Assembly (NCBI GenBank): GCA_036272195.1
Contig: DATAZE010000049.1
Location: forward strand, 186,001 to 250,000
Direction: 5' to 3'
Length of the DNA: 64,000 nt
From: DASXHY01 sp036272195
GTDB taxonomy: Bacteria; Verrucomicrobiota; Verrucomicrobiia; Limisphaerales; DASXHY01
Shown here: piece after piece, positions 9,691 to 18,497 of the stretch
Layout: the number at the start of each line of letters is the position of its first letter
How positions within the stretch are numbered: the stretch's first letter is position 1
Position numbers and translations under genes: made by a program
Notes under the pieces: model-generated
The model's input: only the letters and a program-made list of their open reading frames with translations
Databases searched by the model: none
What the model was told of the DNA's origin: nothing

Positions 9691-10476
9691 ATGGAAATTA
9701 TCATTCAACCGGATGAACAGGCCGCCGCCTCATTGGTCGCGCGAATCATCGCTGCCGACCTGCGTCGCAATCCACAACTTGTTCTGGGTCTGGCTACTGG
9801 CCGGACAATGGACCTCGTCTACCGCTGCCTGACCCGCCGGCACCAAGAGGACGTACTGGATTTTTCACGCTGCCGCACGTTTAACCTGGATGAATACGTC
9901 GGCCTGTCGCCGGACAATTCCAACTCCTATCATTATTACATGAAGGAGCATCTTTTTCGTCATTTGAACGTCGACCCCGCGCGGACGCATTTGCCCAACG
10001 GCATTGCCGCGGATCTCGATGCCGAATGCCGTCGTTACGAGGATTTGATTCAACAGGCTGGCGGCATTGATCTTCAATTACTCGGCATTGGCCGCGCCGG
10101 GCACATTGCCTTCAACGAACCTCTTTCATCACTGCGTTCCCGGACGCGGGTCAAAGCGCTCTCGCCGCTCACGCTGGAGCAGAATGGAAAATATTTTGGC
10201 GGCGCGGACAAAGTGCCGCCGCGCGCGATCACGATGGGCGTGGGCACCATTCTGGAGAGCCGCCGCTGTATCCTGCTCGCGCTCGGGAAAGACAAAGCAG
10301 AAGTCGTCGCCAAAGCTGTCGAAGGGCCGGTGACCAGCATGATCACCGCCACGGCGCTGCAGTTGCATCCGCGTTGTGCCATCGTTCTCGACGAAGCGGC
10401 CGCCGGCGAATTGACGCAAAAGGAATATTACCGCTGGATTTTTGCCCACGAACCGGAATGGCGTGAATTTCAGTGA
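9691..10476 (+). CDS. nagB: glucosamine-6-phosphate deaminase
   Basis: The 261-residue protein matches NagB, which converts glucosamine-6-phosphate to fructose-6-phosphate and ammonia in amino-sugar catabolism. Visible motifs are FNLDEYVGL with the proton-transfer Asp at D67, GIGRAGHIAFNEP with H138 and E143 of the active site, and RTRVKALSPLT at the phosphate-binding end. The residue equivalent to E. coli Asp141 is Ala136; this position also varies in other family members, so loss of activity is not implied. No other nag genes are adjacent. A cluster of inverted repeats follows. Confidence 0.9.
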   Translation: MEIIIQPDEQAAASLVARIIAADLRRNPQLVLGLATGRTMDLVYRCLTRRHQEDVLDFSRCRTFNLDEYVGLSPDNSNSYHYYMKEHLFRHLNVDPARTHLPNGIAADLDAECRRYEDLIQQAGGIDLQLLGIGRAGHIAFNEPLSSLRSRTRVKALSPLTLEQNGKYFGGADKVPPRAITMGVGTILESRRCILLALGKDKAEVVAKAVEGPVTSMITATALQLHPRCAIVLDEAAAGELTQKEYYRWIFAHEPEWREFQ

Positions 10477-10823
10477 AGAAACGGTGAAACGCTGAAAGCG
10501 TGAACAGAAGGTAACGAAGTAAACAAAGGCAAAGAAATTATTGGCCGAGTCCTGATTTGAAAATTTTACGGCAACGCGGATTTTCACGCCTCAGAAAGCG
10601 GCGGAGGGCCGCCGCAGTCCAAAACCTGGCGGAAATCCTTTTGCACCATGACTCGCGATAGCGTCTTGGACTGCGCCAGGCCTCTGGCGCCTTTCCCGTG
10701 TGTCCGACATTTCATTAAATTAGACATTGCCGGATTATTTGAATCCTTATTCCCCTGCCTGAAGATTCCATTGCAGCAAACAAAAATTCTTTTCATCCGC
10801 AGTCGCGCAACTATTCTCTCGTG
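10477..10823. other. intergenic region between nagB and pyk with dispersed repeat
   Basis: This 347-bp gap contains no credible gene. Its centre (10596-10675) is a structured repeat: an internal palindrome built from GCGGCGG and its complement, plus outer arms CGCAGTCCAA (10613-10622) and TTGGACTGCG (10666-10675). Positions 10596-10635 recur, reverse-complemented with a single mismatch, at 62904-62943. The last ~100 bp are AT-richer and should hold the pyk promoter. Confidence 0.75.
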
Positions 10824-12242
10824 ATGCAACCCAGCGCTCTGCGCAAAACAAAGATTATTGCCACGCTCGGACCGGCGACCGATTCGGCCGAGATGATTGC
10901 CAAATTACTCAAGGCGGGCGTGAACGTCTTCCGGTTGAATATGTCGCATGCGCCCCACGAGTGGGTCCGCCGCGTCGTCAAGGACATCCGCGCCGCCAGC
11001 GCCGCCGCCCACCTCCACGCGGGCATCATGATGGACACGCAAGGCCCGGCCATCCGCACCGGCGAGCTGGGCGTCCCGCTTGATTTGCAGCCCGGCCAGA
11101 AATTCACCCTCACCGTCCGCGGCGAACGCAGCGAGGAAGAACGCTCGGTGGATGTTAATTACGCCGACTTCGTCAATGACATCAATATCGGCGACGTGGT
11201 GCTCATTGATAATGGCGCGATTGAAATGAAGGTGCTCGCGAAGGCCGGCAACAAAGTCGAGTGCGAAGTCCTCACCGAAGGCAAACTCGGCAGCCGCCGC
11301 CACATTAATCTGCCCGGCGTCAAAGTCAGCCTGCCCGCACTCACTGCCAAGGATATCACGGACACGAAACTCGGCCTCGAGCTCGAAGTGGATTTCCTCG
11401 CTCTCTCGTTCGTGCGCGAAGCCCGAGATTTGCTCCAATTGCGAGAGCTTTTCAGGGAAAGCAAAAAGCATCCGCTCGTCGTTGCCAAGATCGAAGATCA
11501 GCAGGCCGTGGCAAACCTCGAGGAAATCGTCCGCGAAGCCGATGCTGTGATGGTCGCGCGCGGCGATTTGGGGATTGAAATTCCGTACGAAGAATTGCCC
11601 ATCGTCCAGCGGCGCATCGTCAAGACCTGCCTGCGCCAGGGCAAACCGGTCATCGTGGCCACTCACATGCTCGAGAGCATGATTGAATCGCCAATGCCCA
11701 CGCGCGCTGAAGTGACCGATGTAGCCAATGCCATTTACGAACAAGCCGATGCCATCATGCTCAGCGGCGAAACCACCGTGGGCAAACATCCGTTGCGATG
11801 CATTGAAGTTTTTGATCGCATCGCCACACGCATCGAACGTAGCGGCGGCGCGAATTTTTTTGAAGATGCCGTGATGACCACCCCGCGCCAGAAGCTGGTG
11901 AAGAGCGCGGTCGTGATGGCCAACGAACTCAAGGCCGAGGCGATTCTTGTTTTTACACGGCACGGCAACATGGCGCGGCACGCCGGTTGGCTGCGTCCGC
12001 GTTACTCTCCGGTTTACGCCCTGTGCGCCCTTGACGACATCGCGCGCGGACTCGCGCTGAGCTGGGGCGTCACGCCGTTCGTGGTGCCGTTTGACATGAT
12101 TAATCCCGAAAACACGATTGAAGCCGCGCTGAAAAGCCTAACCGAACAGGGCCGCCTGCACAAAGGCACGACCGTGGTTGTCATCGGTTCAATTCTCGTC
12201 GGCGAACAAATCGTGGATGCGGTGCAGATGCGGGTGGTGTGA
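10824..12242 (+). CDS. pyk: pyruvate kinase
   Basis: This 472-residue enzyme catalyses phosphoenolpyruvate + ADP to pyruvate + ATP, the last step of glycolysis. It has the N-terminal KTKIIATLGPATDS, the RLNMSHA loop, the lid beta-barrel (~residues 70-165), the catalytic strand VVAKIED, ARGDLGIE for Mg binding, and the C-terminal allosteric domain. The ATG at 10824 is preferred over the GTG three bases earlier. It converges with the vapC-type gene with only 2 bp between stop codons. Confidence 0.96.
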   Translation: MQPSALRKTKIIATLGPATDSAEMIAKLLKAGVNVFRLNMSHAPHEWVRRVVKDIRAASAAAHLHAGIMMDTQGPAIRTGELGVPLDLQPGQKFTLTVRGERSEEERSVDVNYADFVNDINIGDVVLIDNGAIEMKVLAKAGNKVECEVLTEGKLGSRRHINLPGVKVSLPALTAKDITDTKLGLELEVDFLALSFVREARDLLQLRELFRESKKHPLVVAKIEDQQAVANLEEIVREADAVMVARGDLGIEIPYEELPIVQRRIVKTCLRQGKPVIVATHMLESMIESPMPTRAEVTDVANAIYEQADAIMLSGETTVGKHPLRCIEVFDRIATRIERSGGANFFEDAVMTTPRQKLVKSAVVMANELKAEAILVFTRHGNMARHAGWLRPRYSPVYALCALDDIARGLALSWGVTPFVVPFDMINPENTIEAALKSLTEQGRLHKGTTVVVIGSILVGEQIVDAVQMRVV

Positions 12243-12244
12243 GA

Positions 12245-12652
12245 TTATTTCGTGGTCCAAGGGTCGAAAACGGCTGCACCCGTACGCGCCATATCCTTGC
12301 TATTATGTGTTACCAGCGTAAGTCGTCGAATGATCGCTGTTGAAGCAATTAAGGTGTCGAGACTAGGCAAAGGCCCAGCGCTCGCTTGGATTTCCCCAAA
12401 TTTAACTGCTATCGCGTAATCCACTGGCAAAATACGGTTATAGAAACGATCGGGCAGTAGATCGAACATTGCTTCGAGAGCGCGGCGTTTTGGCCCTTGC
12501 TGAAGTCTGGTGATTCCCCTCCAAATCTCGCCTACCGTAATGACGCTTAAATGCAAATCAAGCCAATCAACTGTTTCCAACCAGTCGACAAAGCCCGAGT
12601 CGGGTTTCGGCTTCTCTAACTCAGAGAGAGCATCGGTATCCAGCAGGAACAT
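12245..12652 (-). CDS. PIN-domain toxin, VapC/FitB type
   Basis: The 135-residue PIN domain has the acidic residues expected for a metal-dependent ribonuclease: D5 in LLDTD, E42 in VGEIWRG and D99 in LDTLIAST, followed by THNSKD. VapC toxins cleave tRNA or rRNA until neutralised by the cognate antitoxin. The ATG overlaps the stop of the upstream antitoxin gene by one base (TAATG), indicating translational coupling. The RNA target is unknown. Confidence 0.9.
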   Translation of the reverse strand: MFLLDTDALSELEKPKPDSGFVDWLETVDWLDLHLSVITVGEIWRGITRLQQGPKRRALEAMFDLLPDRFYNRILPVDYAIAVKFGEIQASAGPLPSLDTLIASTAIIRRLTLVTHNSKDMARTGAAVFDPWTTK

Positions 12653-12894
12653 TAAAATTCAGATTTACGAGGAAGATCGCGGCAACGTTCAAGGCGGATA
12701 CCGGACTGCCGTAACGGAGAAAAAAATTGCGCCACAGTCTCTTTTGGTCGAGCCATTGCTTTAAATTCATCAAAGGAAACAACGACTGCCACTGCCTCGC
12801 CGTGTCGCGTGACGGTTTGAGGCCCTTTTTTTCTTGCAAGCTCAACTACCCGACTGAACTGATTTTTTGCATCTTGCAATGGCCAAGTTTTCAC
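12652..12894 (-). CDS. Phd/YefM-family antitoxin
   Basis: The 80-residue protein begins MKTWPLQDAKNQFSRVVELA, the classic Phd/YefM N-terminus that forms the dimeric DNA-binding domain. The middle (VTRHGEAVAVVVSFDEF) is also typical. The basic C-terminus would wrap the PIN toxin. As in most such modules the antitoxin gene precedes the toxin and the complex probably autoregulates its promoter, which would lie between 12895 and the exonuclease stop at 12937. Confidence 0.9.
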   Translation of the reverse strand: MKTWPLQDAKNQFSRVVELARKKGPQTVTRHGEAVAVVVSFDEFKAMARPKETVAQFFSPLRQSGIRLERCRDLPRKSEF

Positions 12895-12910
12895 GGTGTC
12901 AATGTGAATC

Positions 12911-12937
12911 TAAAAATCTGGCCAGTCAAGCCAGATT
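12911..12937 (-). terminator. terminator of the exonuclease-like gene
   Basis: Arms AATCTGGC (12915-12922) and GCCAGATT (12930-12937) form an 8-bp stem with a 7-nt loop, followed on the minus strand by TTTTA. The stem starts at the stop codon of the leftward gene ending at 12937 and insulates it from the antitoxin promoter. Confidence 0.75.
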
Positions 12938-13473
12938 CACCACTCCACCGGCACCGTCAGCTTCTTCCCAAACCGATTGTGATAGTGCAATTGCCTGTGG
13001 TTTACGCCATGCTCATGCACCAGCTTCGTGATCTTCACGTCGTAACAACAGTATTCCGCGATATCCAGCATCTTCCCCTGCCGAAACCATTCGATGGCCT
13101 GCATGCCTTCCGCGGTTTTCTCTACGCCGAATGTCGCCGTAGCGATGGAGTCCAGTGAGAGGCGATGCTGAAGCTTGTTTTGCAGTTCCACCAGCATGTC
13201 GAGCGTTGGCAACTGGCGCAAATCGAACGCCGTGTACCCGTGCAGCACTTCGTAATCGAACCGCAGATTGTTGAACCCGACGACGAGGTCGGCCCGTTGC
13301 AATTCTTTGATCAGGTCGTCGACCTGTTTTTCGCCGTAAATTTGATAGGCGCTGGTGGCGGTGTTGTAAGTCACGCCCACGCTCAGCTTCATGTCGCTGA
13401 TTTTGTCCCAGCCACCCACGTCGTCGGCGGACTTCTGCGTTTCCAAATCAAAATAGACGATATTGCGCGCCAT
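12937..13473 (-). CDS. DEDD-type 3'-5' exonuclease / RNase H-like protein
   Basis: The 178-residue protein has an RNase H-like fold with DEDD exonuclease motifs: FDLET (D9, E11) for Exo I, VGFNNLRFD (D73) for Exo II and YCCYD (Y141, D145) for Exo III. It resembles the YprB-like exonuclease group. It is presumably a nuclease acting on DNA or RNA; the substrate is not evident. It sits alone between a repeat-rich gap and the toxin-antitoxin pair. Confidence 0.8.
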   Translation of the reverse strand: MARNIVYFDLETQKSADDVGGWDKISDMKLSVGVTYNTATSAYQIYGEKQVDDLIKELQRADLVVGFNNLRFDYEVLHGYTAFDLRQLPTLDMLVELQNKLQHRLSLDSIATATFGVEKTAEGMQAIEWFRQGKMLDIAEYCCYDVKITKLVHEHGVNHRQLHYHNRFGKKLTVPVEW

Positions 13474-13550
13474 GCTCCCAGTATAAAGCCGCTCGTGTTA
13501 AAAGAGACAAACCTTTTCTTACGGTAACGCGCTGGGACGAGGTTCAAATC

Positions 13551-13668
13551 TTGAGGGGACCGATCCGCCGCTCTTAGTTCCGAAGGAACGATTGGGCTCA
13601 GCGGTCCCTTCGGACTTGTGCTGTAGTGGATCGCACCCGGCGTTGAAACGCCAGGCTATTATCTCCAG
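13551..13668. repeat. composite intergenic palindromic repeats
   Basis: The 274-bp gap 13474-13747 has no gene. It contains GGGACCG/CGGTCCC arms (13556-13562 and 13601-13607), an inner GTTCCGAAGGAAC hairpin (13578-13590), and the short hairpin GGCGTTGAAACGCC near 13640. These look like remnants of at least two dispersed repeat families rather than an operator. Confidence 0.65.
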
Positions 13669-13747
13669 GACCAGAGTCTTTGCCTAGTCAACGTCCTCAC
13701 CGGCGACGTACCAGCAGCCACGCCAAGGCTGCAGTTTCAACTCAGTC

Positions 13748-14959
13748 TTAATCCAGCACCGGATCTGACCCGTCGATCATCTTCACTTTGTTATGCGTGA
13801 AGTATTCTTTGGTCAGGGCTTTCATCAATTTGCCGCGCTGGTCGTAGAGGCGCTTTAATTTGCGCGGTTTGTGTTTCGAGAGCGCGTAATGCGTGAGCAG
13901 CGGCATCGCGATGGTCGTATCCGTGTAGCAAACGATTGCGTCGGGGAGCTTGGTGGGGTCCACTTTGCCCCAACTCACGGCTTCGCTCGGCGTGGCGCCG
14001 CTCAAACCGCCCGTGTCGGGACGGGCATCGGTGACCTGGATGAAAAAGTCCTGGCCGACTTCCTTAATGCGCAACACTTCCTGGATTTGCGGCTCGGTTT
14101 GCAGCATGAAATTCTTCGGGCTGCCGCCGCCCCACAACACCACGCCGCTACGACCGCCAGAGCGTTTGGCGCCGAGCACGAACGCGGTGGTTTCGTTCAC
14201 GTCGATGGAAGGATTCACGCGCAATTTGTTCCCGCGCAATTCCACGCCCGCAAAGTTCATGCCGATGGTCGAATCACCCGGCGAACTGGTGTAACACGGC
14301 ACGCCCGCACGATACGCGGCGGCGAGCACGGAGACATCCTTGAGCTTGTGCTTGCGCTCGTATTCGGCGCAGAACTTGCCGATGAGATAATGCAATTCGG
14401 CGGTGCCCATTTCCTTCTGGAACTCCGGTTGAATGAGCAATTCGCGCAGCAATTCGTCGGTGGCCATCAGGCCGTCGGAATAAGGGATCACCACGTCGTA
14501 AATACGGACGAGGTCGTTGTCGCGCAGGTCGGTGTCGTCAAATTTAAAGCTGCCGCTGTGCACCGGGTAATTCAGCGCGAAATGCATGTCGTGATACAGG
14601 TTCGCTCCGGTGGAAACGATCCAGTCCACGAAACCAGCCTTGATGAGCGGAATGATGCTCGAACAACCGAGGCCAGCGGGAGTGAGCGCGCCGGAGATGC
14701 TCATGCCGATGGTGACATCGGGATCGAGCATGCGGTCGGTGTAAAGCTGGCACGCTTCCTTGAGGCGCGCGGAATTATAGGCGAGGAAACACTCGTCGAT
14801 GATGTAGGAAAGTTTCTCCTTGCCGGTGATGTTTTTCGGCATGATGCGTTTGCCCGCCATGTATTTCTTTTTGTGGGGGCACGCCTTATCTTTCATCCAC
14901 TCCGGCATTTCGGAGACGGCTTCGCGATTTTTAATTCCGGTTCTTTCAGTTCTGGCCAT
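13748..14959 (-). CDS. deoxyhypusine synthase-like protein, possible homospermidine synthase
   Basis: The 403-residue protein is a full-length member of the deoxyhypusine synthase family, which transfers an aminobutyl group from spermidine to an acceptor using NAD. The NAD-binding segments MSISGALTPAG and VSTGANLYHD and the catalytic-lysine motif SEAVSWGKV (K332) are present. Bacteria lack eIF5A, and several bacterial DHS homologues make homospermidine by using putrescine as acceptor, so polyamine synthesis is the best guess. The start at 14959 (MARTERTG) is chosen because the frame upstream overlaps the MBOAT gene. An agmatine deiminase lies 6 kb away. Confidence 0.85.
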   Translation of the reverse strand: MARTERTGIKNREAVSEMPEWMKDKACPHKKKYMAGKRIMPKNITGKEKLSYIIDECFLAYNSARLKEACQLYTDRMLDPDVTIGMSISGALTPAGLGCSSIIPLIKAGFVDWIVSTGANLYHDMHFALNYPVHSGSFKFDDTDLRDNDLVRIYDVVIPYSDGLMATDELLRELLIQPEFQKEMGTAELHYLIGKFCAEYERKHKLKDVSVLAAAYRAGVPCYTSSPGDSTIGMNFAGVELRGNKLRVNPSIDVNETTAFVLGAKRSGGRSGVVLWGGGSPKNFMLQTEPQIQEVLRIKEVGQDFFIQVTDARPDTGGLSGATPSEAVSWGKVDPTKLPDAIVCYTDTTIAMPLLTHYALSKHKPRKLKRLYDQRGKLMKALTKEYFTHNKVKMIDGSDPVLD

Positions 14960-15107
14960 AAAATAAAAATTTTGTCCGCCCACGATACGCGGGTTGCGGC
15001 GGATGCCAATAATTAAATTAGGGGTGGTGACGCTACGAATTGTCATCGCAGGAAAAGTTTGGGTAACCGGCCATGGCAATATCCGGAGGCCAATGCTATC
15101 ACCACCA

Positions 15108-15938
15108 TTACAATCCAAAAAAGCGCAGGCCGGGATCAATGAACAAAGGCGACGTTGCCAGTAGGATTATCAGCGTCCATGCCCGCGCGATCGCAACGGG
15201 CCATTCGTCAATGCGGAGTCGGTTCTCGGCCAGGACCACCACACCTTGAATGACGAAGAACAGGACCTGTGATAAGGCCCCCCACAGGCCGACTGAAAAC
15301 AGAATCAGCCAGCCGTGCAAAATCCCGCTCGCTAAAAAAGCGAGGATGATCCCCAGGCCAATATGATTACGGCGGGCAATTGGCAGAAAAACGAAGGTGC
15401 GAAGCCAGGCACTCACAATGATATTCCAACGCCGCCCCCAAAACTCCCCCACACTGCGGGCCGCTATGGGATGACGATGCAACTGCGGCGACGAATATCC
15501 AGCAGCCTCGAATAACAAACTGATCACACCGAAGATAATCGCCGCCGAAGCATAAAGCAGCGCTACCCCAGCACCCAGGCGCAACAGTTCGTTCGTGAAA
15601 TTCCCGAAGTTTCGCGGGTGCAAAAGAATTTGAAGAGCGATCCAAACGACAATCGCATGGATGAGGATATTCACGATTTCGCGTAAGACCTGGGCTTTCG
15701 TTATCGATTGTGGACGAATGCGCCAGCGTTCACGTCTCGAAAGCCGGTTTCCGACATCCGCGGTGAGTTCGACTGCCAACATCGCAACGGCTATTGAGAG
15801 AACCGCGAAAACAGTACGCGCCGTTTGCATTTTCGCGACGAAACAGGAGACGACCAAAAGAGCCACAACCAATAGGACAGCGCACCGACGAAGAACGCGG
15901 TATCGGTCAATTCCAACCTGAATTTGAGAATAATCCAT
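15108..15938 (-). CDS. MBOAT-family (wax synthase-like) membrane acyltransferase
   Basis: The 276-residue protein has about seven or eight hydrophobic helices. Two features point to the membrane-bound O-acyltransferase/wax-synthase group: SVGEFWGRRWN and a conserved histidine in SGILHGWL. Such enzymes transfer fatty acyl groups to hydroxyl acceptors. It is short for a canonical MBOAT, fitting the plant wax synthase-like subgroup (PF13813). The acceptor is unknown. It diverges from the SDR gene across a 127-bp spacer. Confidence 0.75.
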   Translation of the reverse strand: MDYSQIQVGIDRYRVLRRCAVLLVVALLVVSCFVAKMQTARTVFAVLSIAVAMLAVELTADVGNRLSRRERWRIRPQSITKAQVLREIVNILIHAIVVWIALQILLHPRNFGNFTNELLRLGAGVALLYASAAIIFGVISLLFEAAGYSSPQLHRHPIAARSVGEFWGRRWNIIVSAWLRTFVFLPIARRNHIGLGIILAFLASGILHGWLILFSVGLWGALSQVLFFVIQGVVVLAENRLRIDEWPVAIARAWTLIILLATSPLFIDPGLRFFGL

Positions 15939-16065
15939 GCTGTGCCTTCGCGCGTGCCGTTGTGTTCTGAAGATATTTGACCGGACGCCGTCGAAACACT
16001 CACGGGCTGCATAACGTCATCGGGTGCGGAACTCAACCGAATAAACCACTTGCCATCGCAAAAAA

Positions 16066-16908
16066 ATGGCGCATCAATGGCCGGCAATGGAAACCGGATT
16101 GGCAGAAAAAGTAGTCGTAGTGACCGGCGCGTCCGGCGGCATTGGGTCCGCCATTGCGCGGCGATTCGCCGAAGAAGGCGCGAAGGTGGTATTGCATTAT
16201 CGACGCCAGCGCGATCAAGTCGAAGCGCTCGAGTTGCCCAAGGGGCAAACATTGCTCGTGGGCGCTGATTTGACGAAGGAAGCCGGCGTGCGGCGCCTGT
16301 TCCAAACCACCGTGAAACGGTTTGGCCGAGTGGACACATTGGTGGCGAATGCCGGTTCGTGGGAGACGCGCGATATCCCGTTGCAGGAAATGTCGCTACG
16401 ACAATGGCGCGCCACACTGGATGCGGTGCTGACATCAACCTTTCTGTGCATGCGCGAATTTTTCCGATGCATCGCCAAGCAAAAACAAGGCAACGCAGTA
16501 TTGATCGCATCCACCGCGGGGGTTTTTGGCGAGGCTGGTCATGCGGATTACGCGTCGGCCAAAGCGGCGATGGCCTACGGGCTAACCCGGACGCTGAAGA
16601 ATGAAATCTCGCGTTTAGCCCCACACACGAAAGATTACTGCGGCGGCCGGGTGAATTGCATTTGCCCAGGTTGGACGGTCGTCCCGCGCACAGCCGGAAA
16701 ATTAAAGGACGCTCGCACCGTTCGCCGAATCACGGCCACCATGGCCTTGCCACAAGTGGCGCGCCCCGACGACATTGCGAATCTGACATTGTTTTTGAGT
16801 TCAGACCAACTCGCGCGGCACATTACCGGGCAGACGATCCTGGCGGCGGGCGGGATGGAAGGCCGCTGGCTTTGGCAACCGGAGGAAGTGGATCCGAAAA
16901 TTGCCTGA
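16066..16908 (+). CDS. SDR-family NAD(P)-dependent oxidoreductase
   Basis: This 280-residue classical short-chain dehydrogenase/reductase has the cofactor motif TGASGGIG (20-27), NAG (95-97), the catalytic Ser149, Tyr162 and Lys166 (YASAK), and an ICPGW motif after the active site. It resembles 3-oxoacyl-ACP reductase-type SDRs, but the substrate cannot be assigned. An ATG at 16087 is an equally plausible start, since family members usually have 7-12 residues before the first strand. Confidence 0.88.
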   Translation: MAHQWPAMETGLAEKVVVVTGASGGIGSAIARRFAEEGAKVVLHYRRQRDQVEALELPKGQTLLVGADLTKEAGVRRLFQTTVKRFGRVDTLVANAGSWETRDIPLQEMSLRQWRATLDAVLTSTFLCMREFFRCIAKQKQGNAVLIASTAGVFGEAGHADYASAKAAMAYGLTRTLKNEISRLAPHTKDYCGGRVNCICPGWTVVPRTAGKLKDARTVRRITATMALPQVARPDDIANLTLFLSSDQLARHITGQTILAAGGMEGRWLWQPEEVDPKIA

Positions 16909-16952
16909 GTTGGCGCAGCGGCGGATTGGCTCTGCGTTTAGATGCCTGCCAG

Positions 16953-18497
16953 TCACTGTTCCAACACATCCCGCACGGCCTGCGCAAGCCGATGCGGTGA
17001 GTAGGGTTTTTGCAGGAAATTAATTCCCTCTCGCAATTCAAAATCTTTTTCCACCACGTCCACGCTGTAGCCGCTGGAGAAAATAATCCTCAACGACGGT
17101 TTTTCCGCGTGGAATCTTTTTGCAAGGTCGGGGCCGTTCGCGCCGCCGGGAATCACAATATCCGTGAAGACCAGCGAGATGCGGCCGCTATGCTCCCGCC
17201 AGCGATCGAGGGCGGCGCCGGCGCTATCAGCCTCCACAACTTCGTAGCCGTAACCCTCAAGGATGCTGCGGTCCAGGGCGCGCAGCGGGGCTTCGTCTTC
17301 GATCAACAAAATGGTCTCAGTCCCGCCACGGACCTCGCGGGGAATGGGGCGCTCCACTTTTTTGTCCTCGCGCTCTTTGGCGGCGGGGAGATAAATCCGA
17401 AAAACCGTCCCTTTGCCAACTTCGCTGTAAACGGTTAACCAGCCGTTGTGCTGCCGGACGATGCCATACACCGTGGCGAGGCCGAGGCCGGTGCCCTGGC
17501 CGACCGGTTTGGTGGTAAAGAATGGTTCAAAAATTCGCGACAGGTTCTCCGGTGGAATCCCTTCACCAGTGTCAGTGACTGCCAGGCAGACAAAATCACC
17601 GACGCTTCCTTGCGGGTTCAATTGCACGTATTCAGGCCCAATGCATTCGTCGGACGTGGCGATGATTAATTTGCCGCCCTGAGGCATGGCGTCGCGCGCA
17701 TTGATCGCGAGATTCATCAGCACCTGTTCCATCATGCCGGCATCCGCGCGGACGAGAAAAGACGTTGAACCGTAATCAACGCGCAGAGAAACGTCGGCGC
17801 GGAGAATGTGTTTCAACATTTTGGTCATGTTGGCCACCACCTCGTTCAAGTCGAGCACACGCGTCTGAGTGACCTGCTTGCGGCTGAACGTCAGCAACTG
17901 GCGGGTGAGATTAGTGGCGCGTTCGGCGGCGAGCAGTATCTGGTTGACCGACCCTTTGATTTCCTCGGGCAACCCGGGTTTCGAGCGCAACATCGAGGCA
18001 TGGCCCTGGATGACGGTGAGAAGATTGTTGAAGTCATGCGCCACGCCCCCGGCAAGCTGGCCGATGGATTCCATTTTTTGGGCCTGGAGAAATTGCTCGT
18101 GCAATTTCCGGCGTTCGGCGCGTTCGGCGCTTTCACGCAAGGCACGCCGCACCACCGGGCCCAGGCGCGAAAGATGATTCTTAAGAACGTAATCCGTGGC
18201 ACCAGCCTTCAGGATATCCACTGCGCGCTCTTCCCCCAGGGTTCCCGAGACGACTACGAACGGAATATCGAGATTACTTTTTTGAAGCAATTCAAGCGCG
18301 TGGAAGGTGGAGAAGTGCGGCAGGCTGAAATCGGAAAAAATCAGGTCGATGCGCTCGCTCAGACTGCCCCGATAGCCGGCTTCGGTTTCGACGCGTTTCC
18401 ATGCGGCCGCAAACCCGGCATTTTGCAATTCGTTCAACAACAGTTCGGCGTCGTCGGCGGAATCTTCAACGATTAGTACATTTAACGGAATTCCCAT
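16953..18497 (-). CDS. REC-histidine kinase-REC hybrid protein
   Basis: The 514-residue soluble protein has a receiver domain first (D56 in SDFSLP), then a HisKA/HATPase kinase (H154 in GGVAHDFNNLL; ATP-binding DTGEGIP and GTGLGL), then a second receiver (D446 in FTDIVIPGG). There is no sensor domain of its own, so input presumably comes through phosphorylation of the N-terminal receiver. The start at 18497 (MGIPLNVLIVEDSADDAELL) overlaps the preceding kinase gene by 32 bp, implying coupled translation with that PAS kinase. Confidence 0.9.
   Translation of the reverse strand: MGIPLNVLIVEDSADDAELLLNELQNAGFAAAWKRVETEAGYRGSLSERIDLIFSDFSLPHFSTFHALELLQKSNLDIPFVVVSGTLGEERAVDILKAGATDYVLKNHLSRLGPVVRRALRESAERAERRKLHEQFLQAQKMESIGQLAGGVAHDFNNLLTVIQGHASMLRSKPGLPEEIKGSVNQILLAAERATNLTRQLLTFSRKQVTQTRVLDLNEVVANMTKMLKHILRADVSLRVDYGSTSFLVRADAGMMEQVLMNLAINARDAMPQGGKLIIATSDECIGPEYVQLNPQGSVGDFVCLAVTDTGEGIPPENLSRIFEPFFTTKPVGQGTGLGLATVYGIVRQHNGWLTVYSEVGKGTVFRIYLPAAKEREDKKVERPIPREVRGGTETILLIEDEAPLRALDRSILEGYGYEVVEADSAGAALDRWREHSGRISLVFTDIVIPGGANGPDLAKRFHAEKPSLRIIFSSGYSVDVVEKDFELREGINFLQKPYSPHRLAQAVRDVLEQ

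Noticed and set aside
10905..11981. 358-codon minus-strand frame
   Set aside because: Lies wholly within pyruvate kinase, which is unambiguous.
12245..12894. VapC-Phd pair as a novel defence system
   Set aside because: Both proteins show standard PIN toxin and Phd/YefM antitoxin features in the usual order, so nothing new is indicated.
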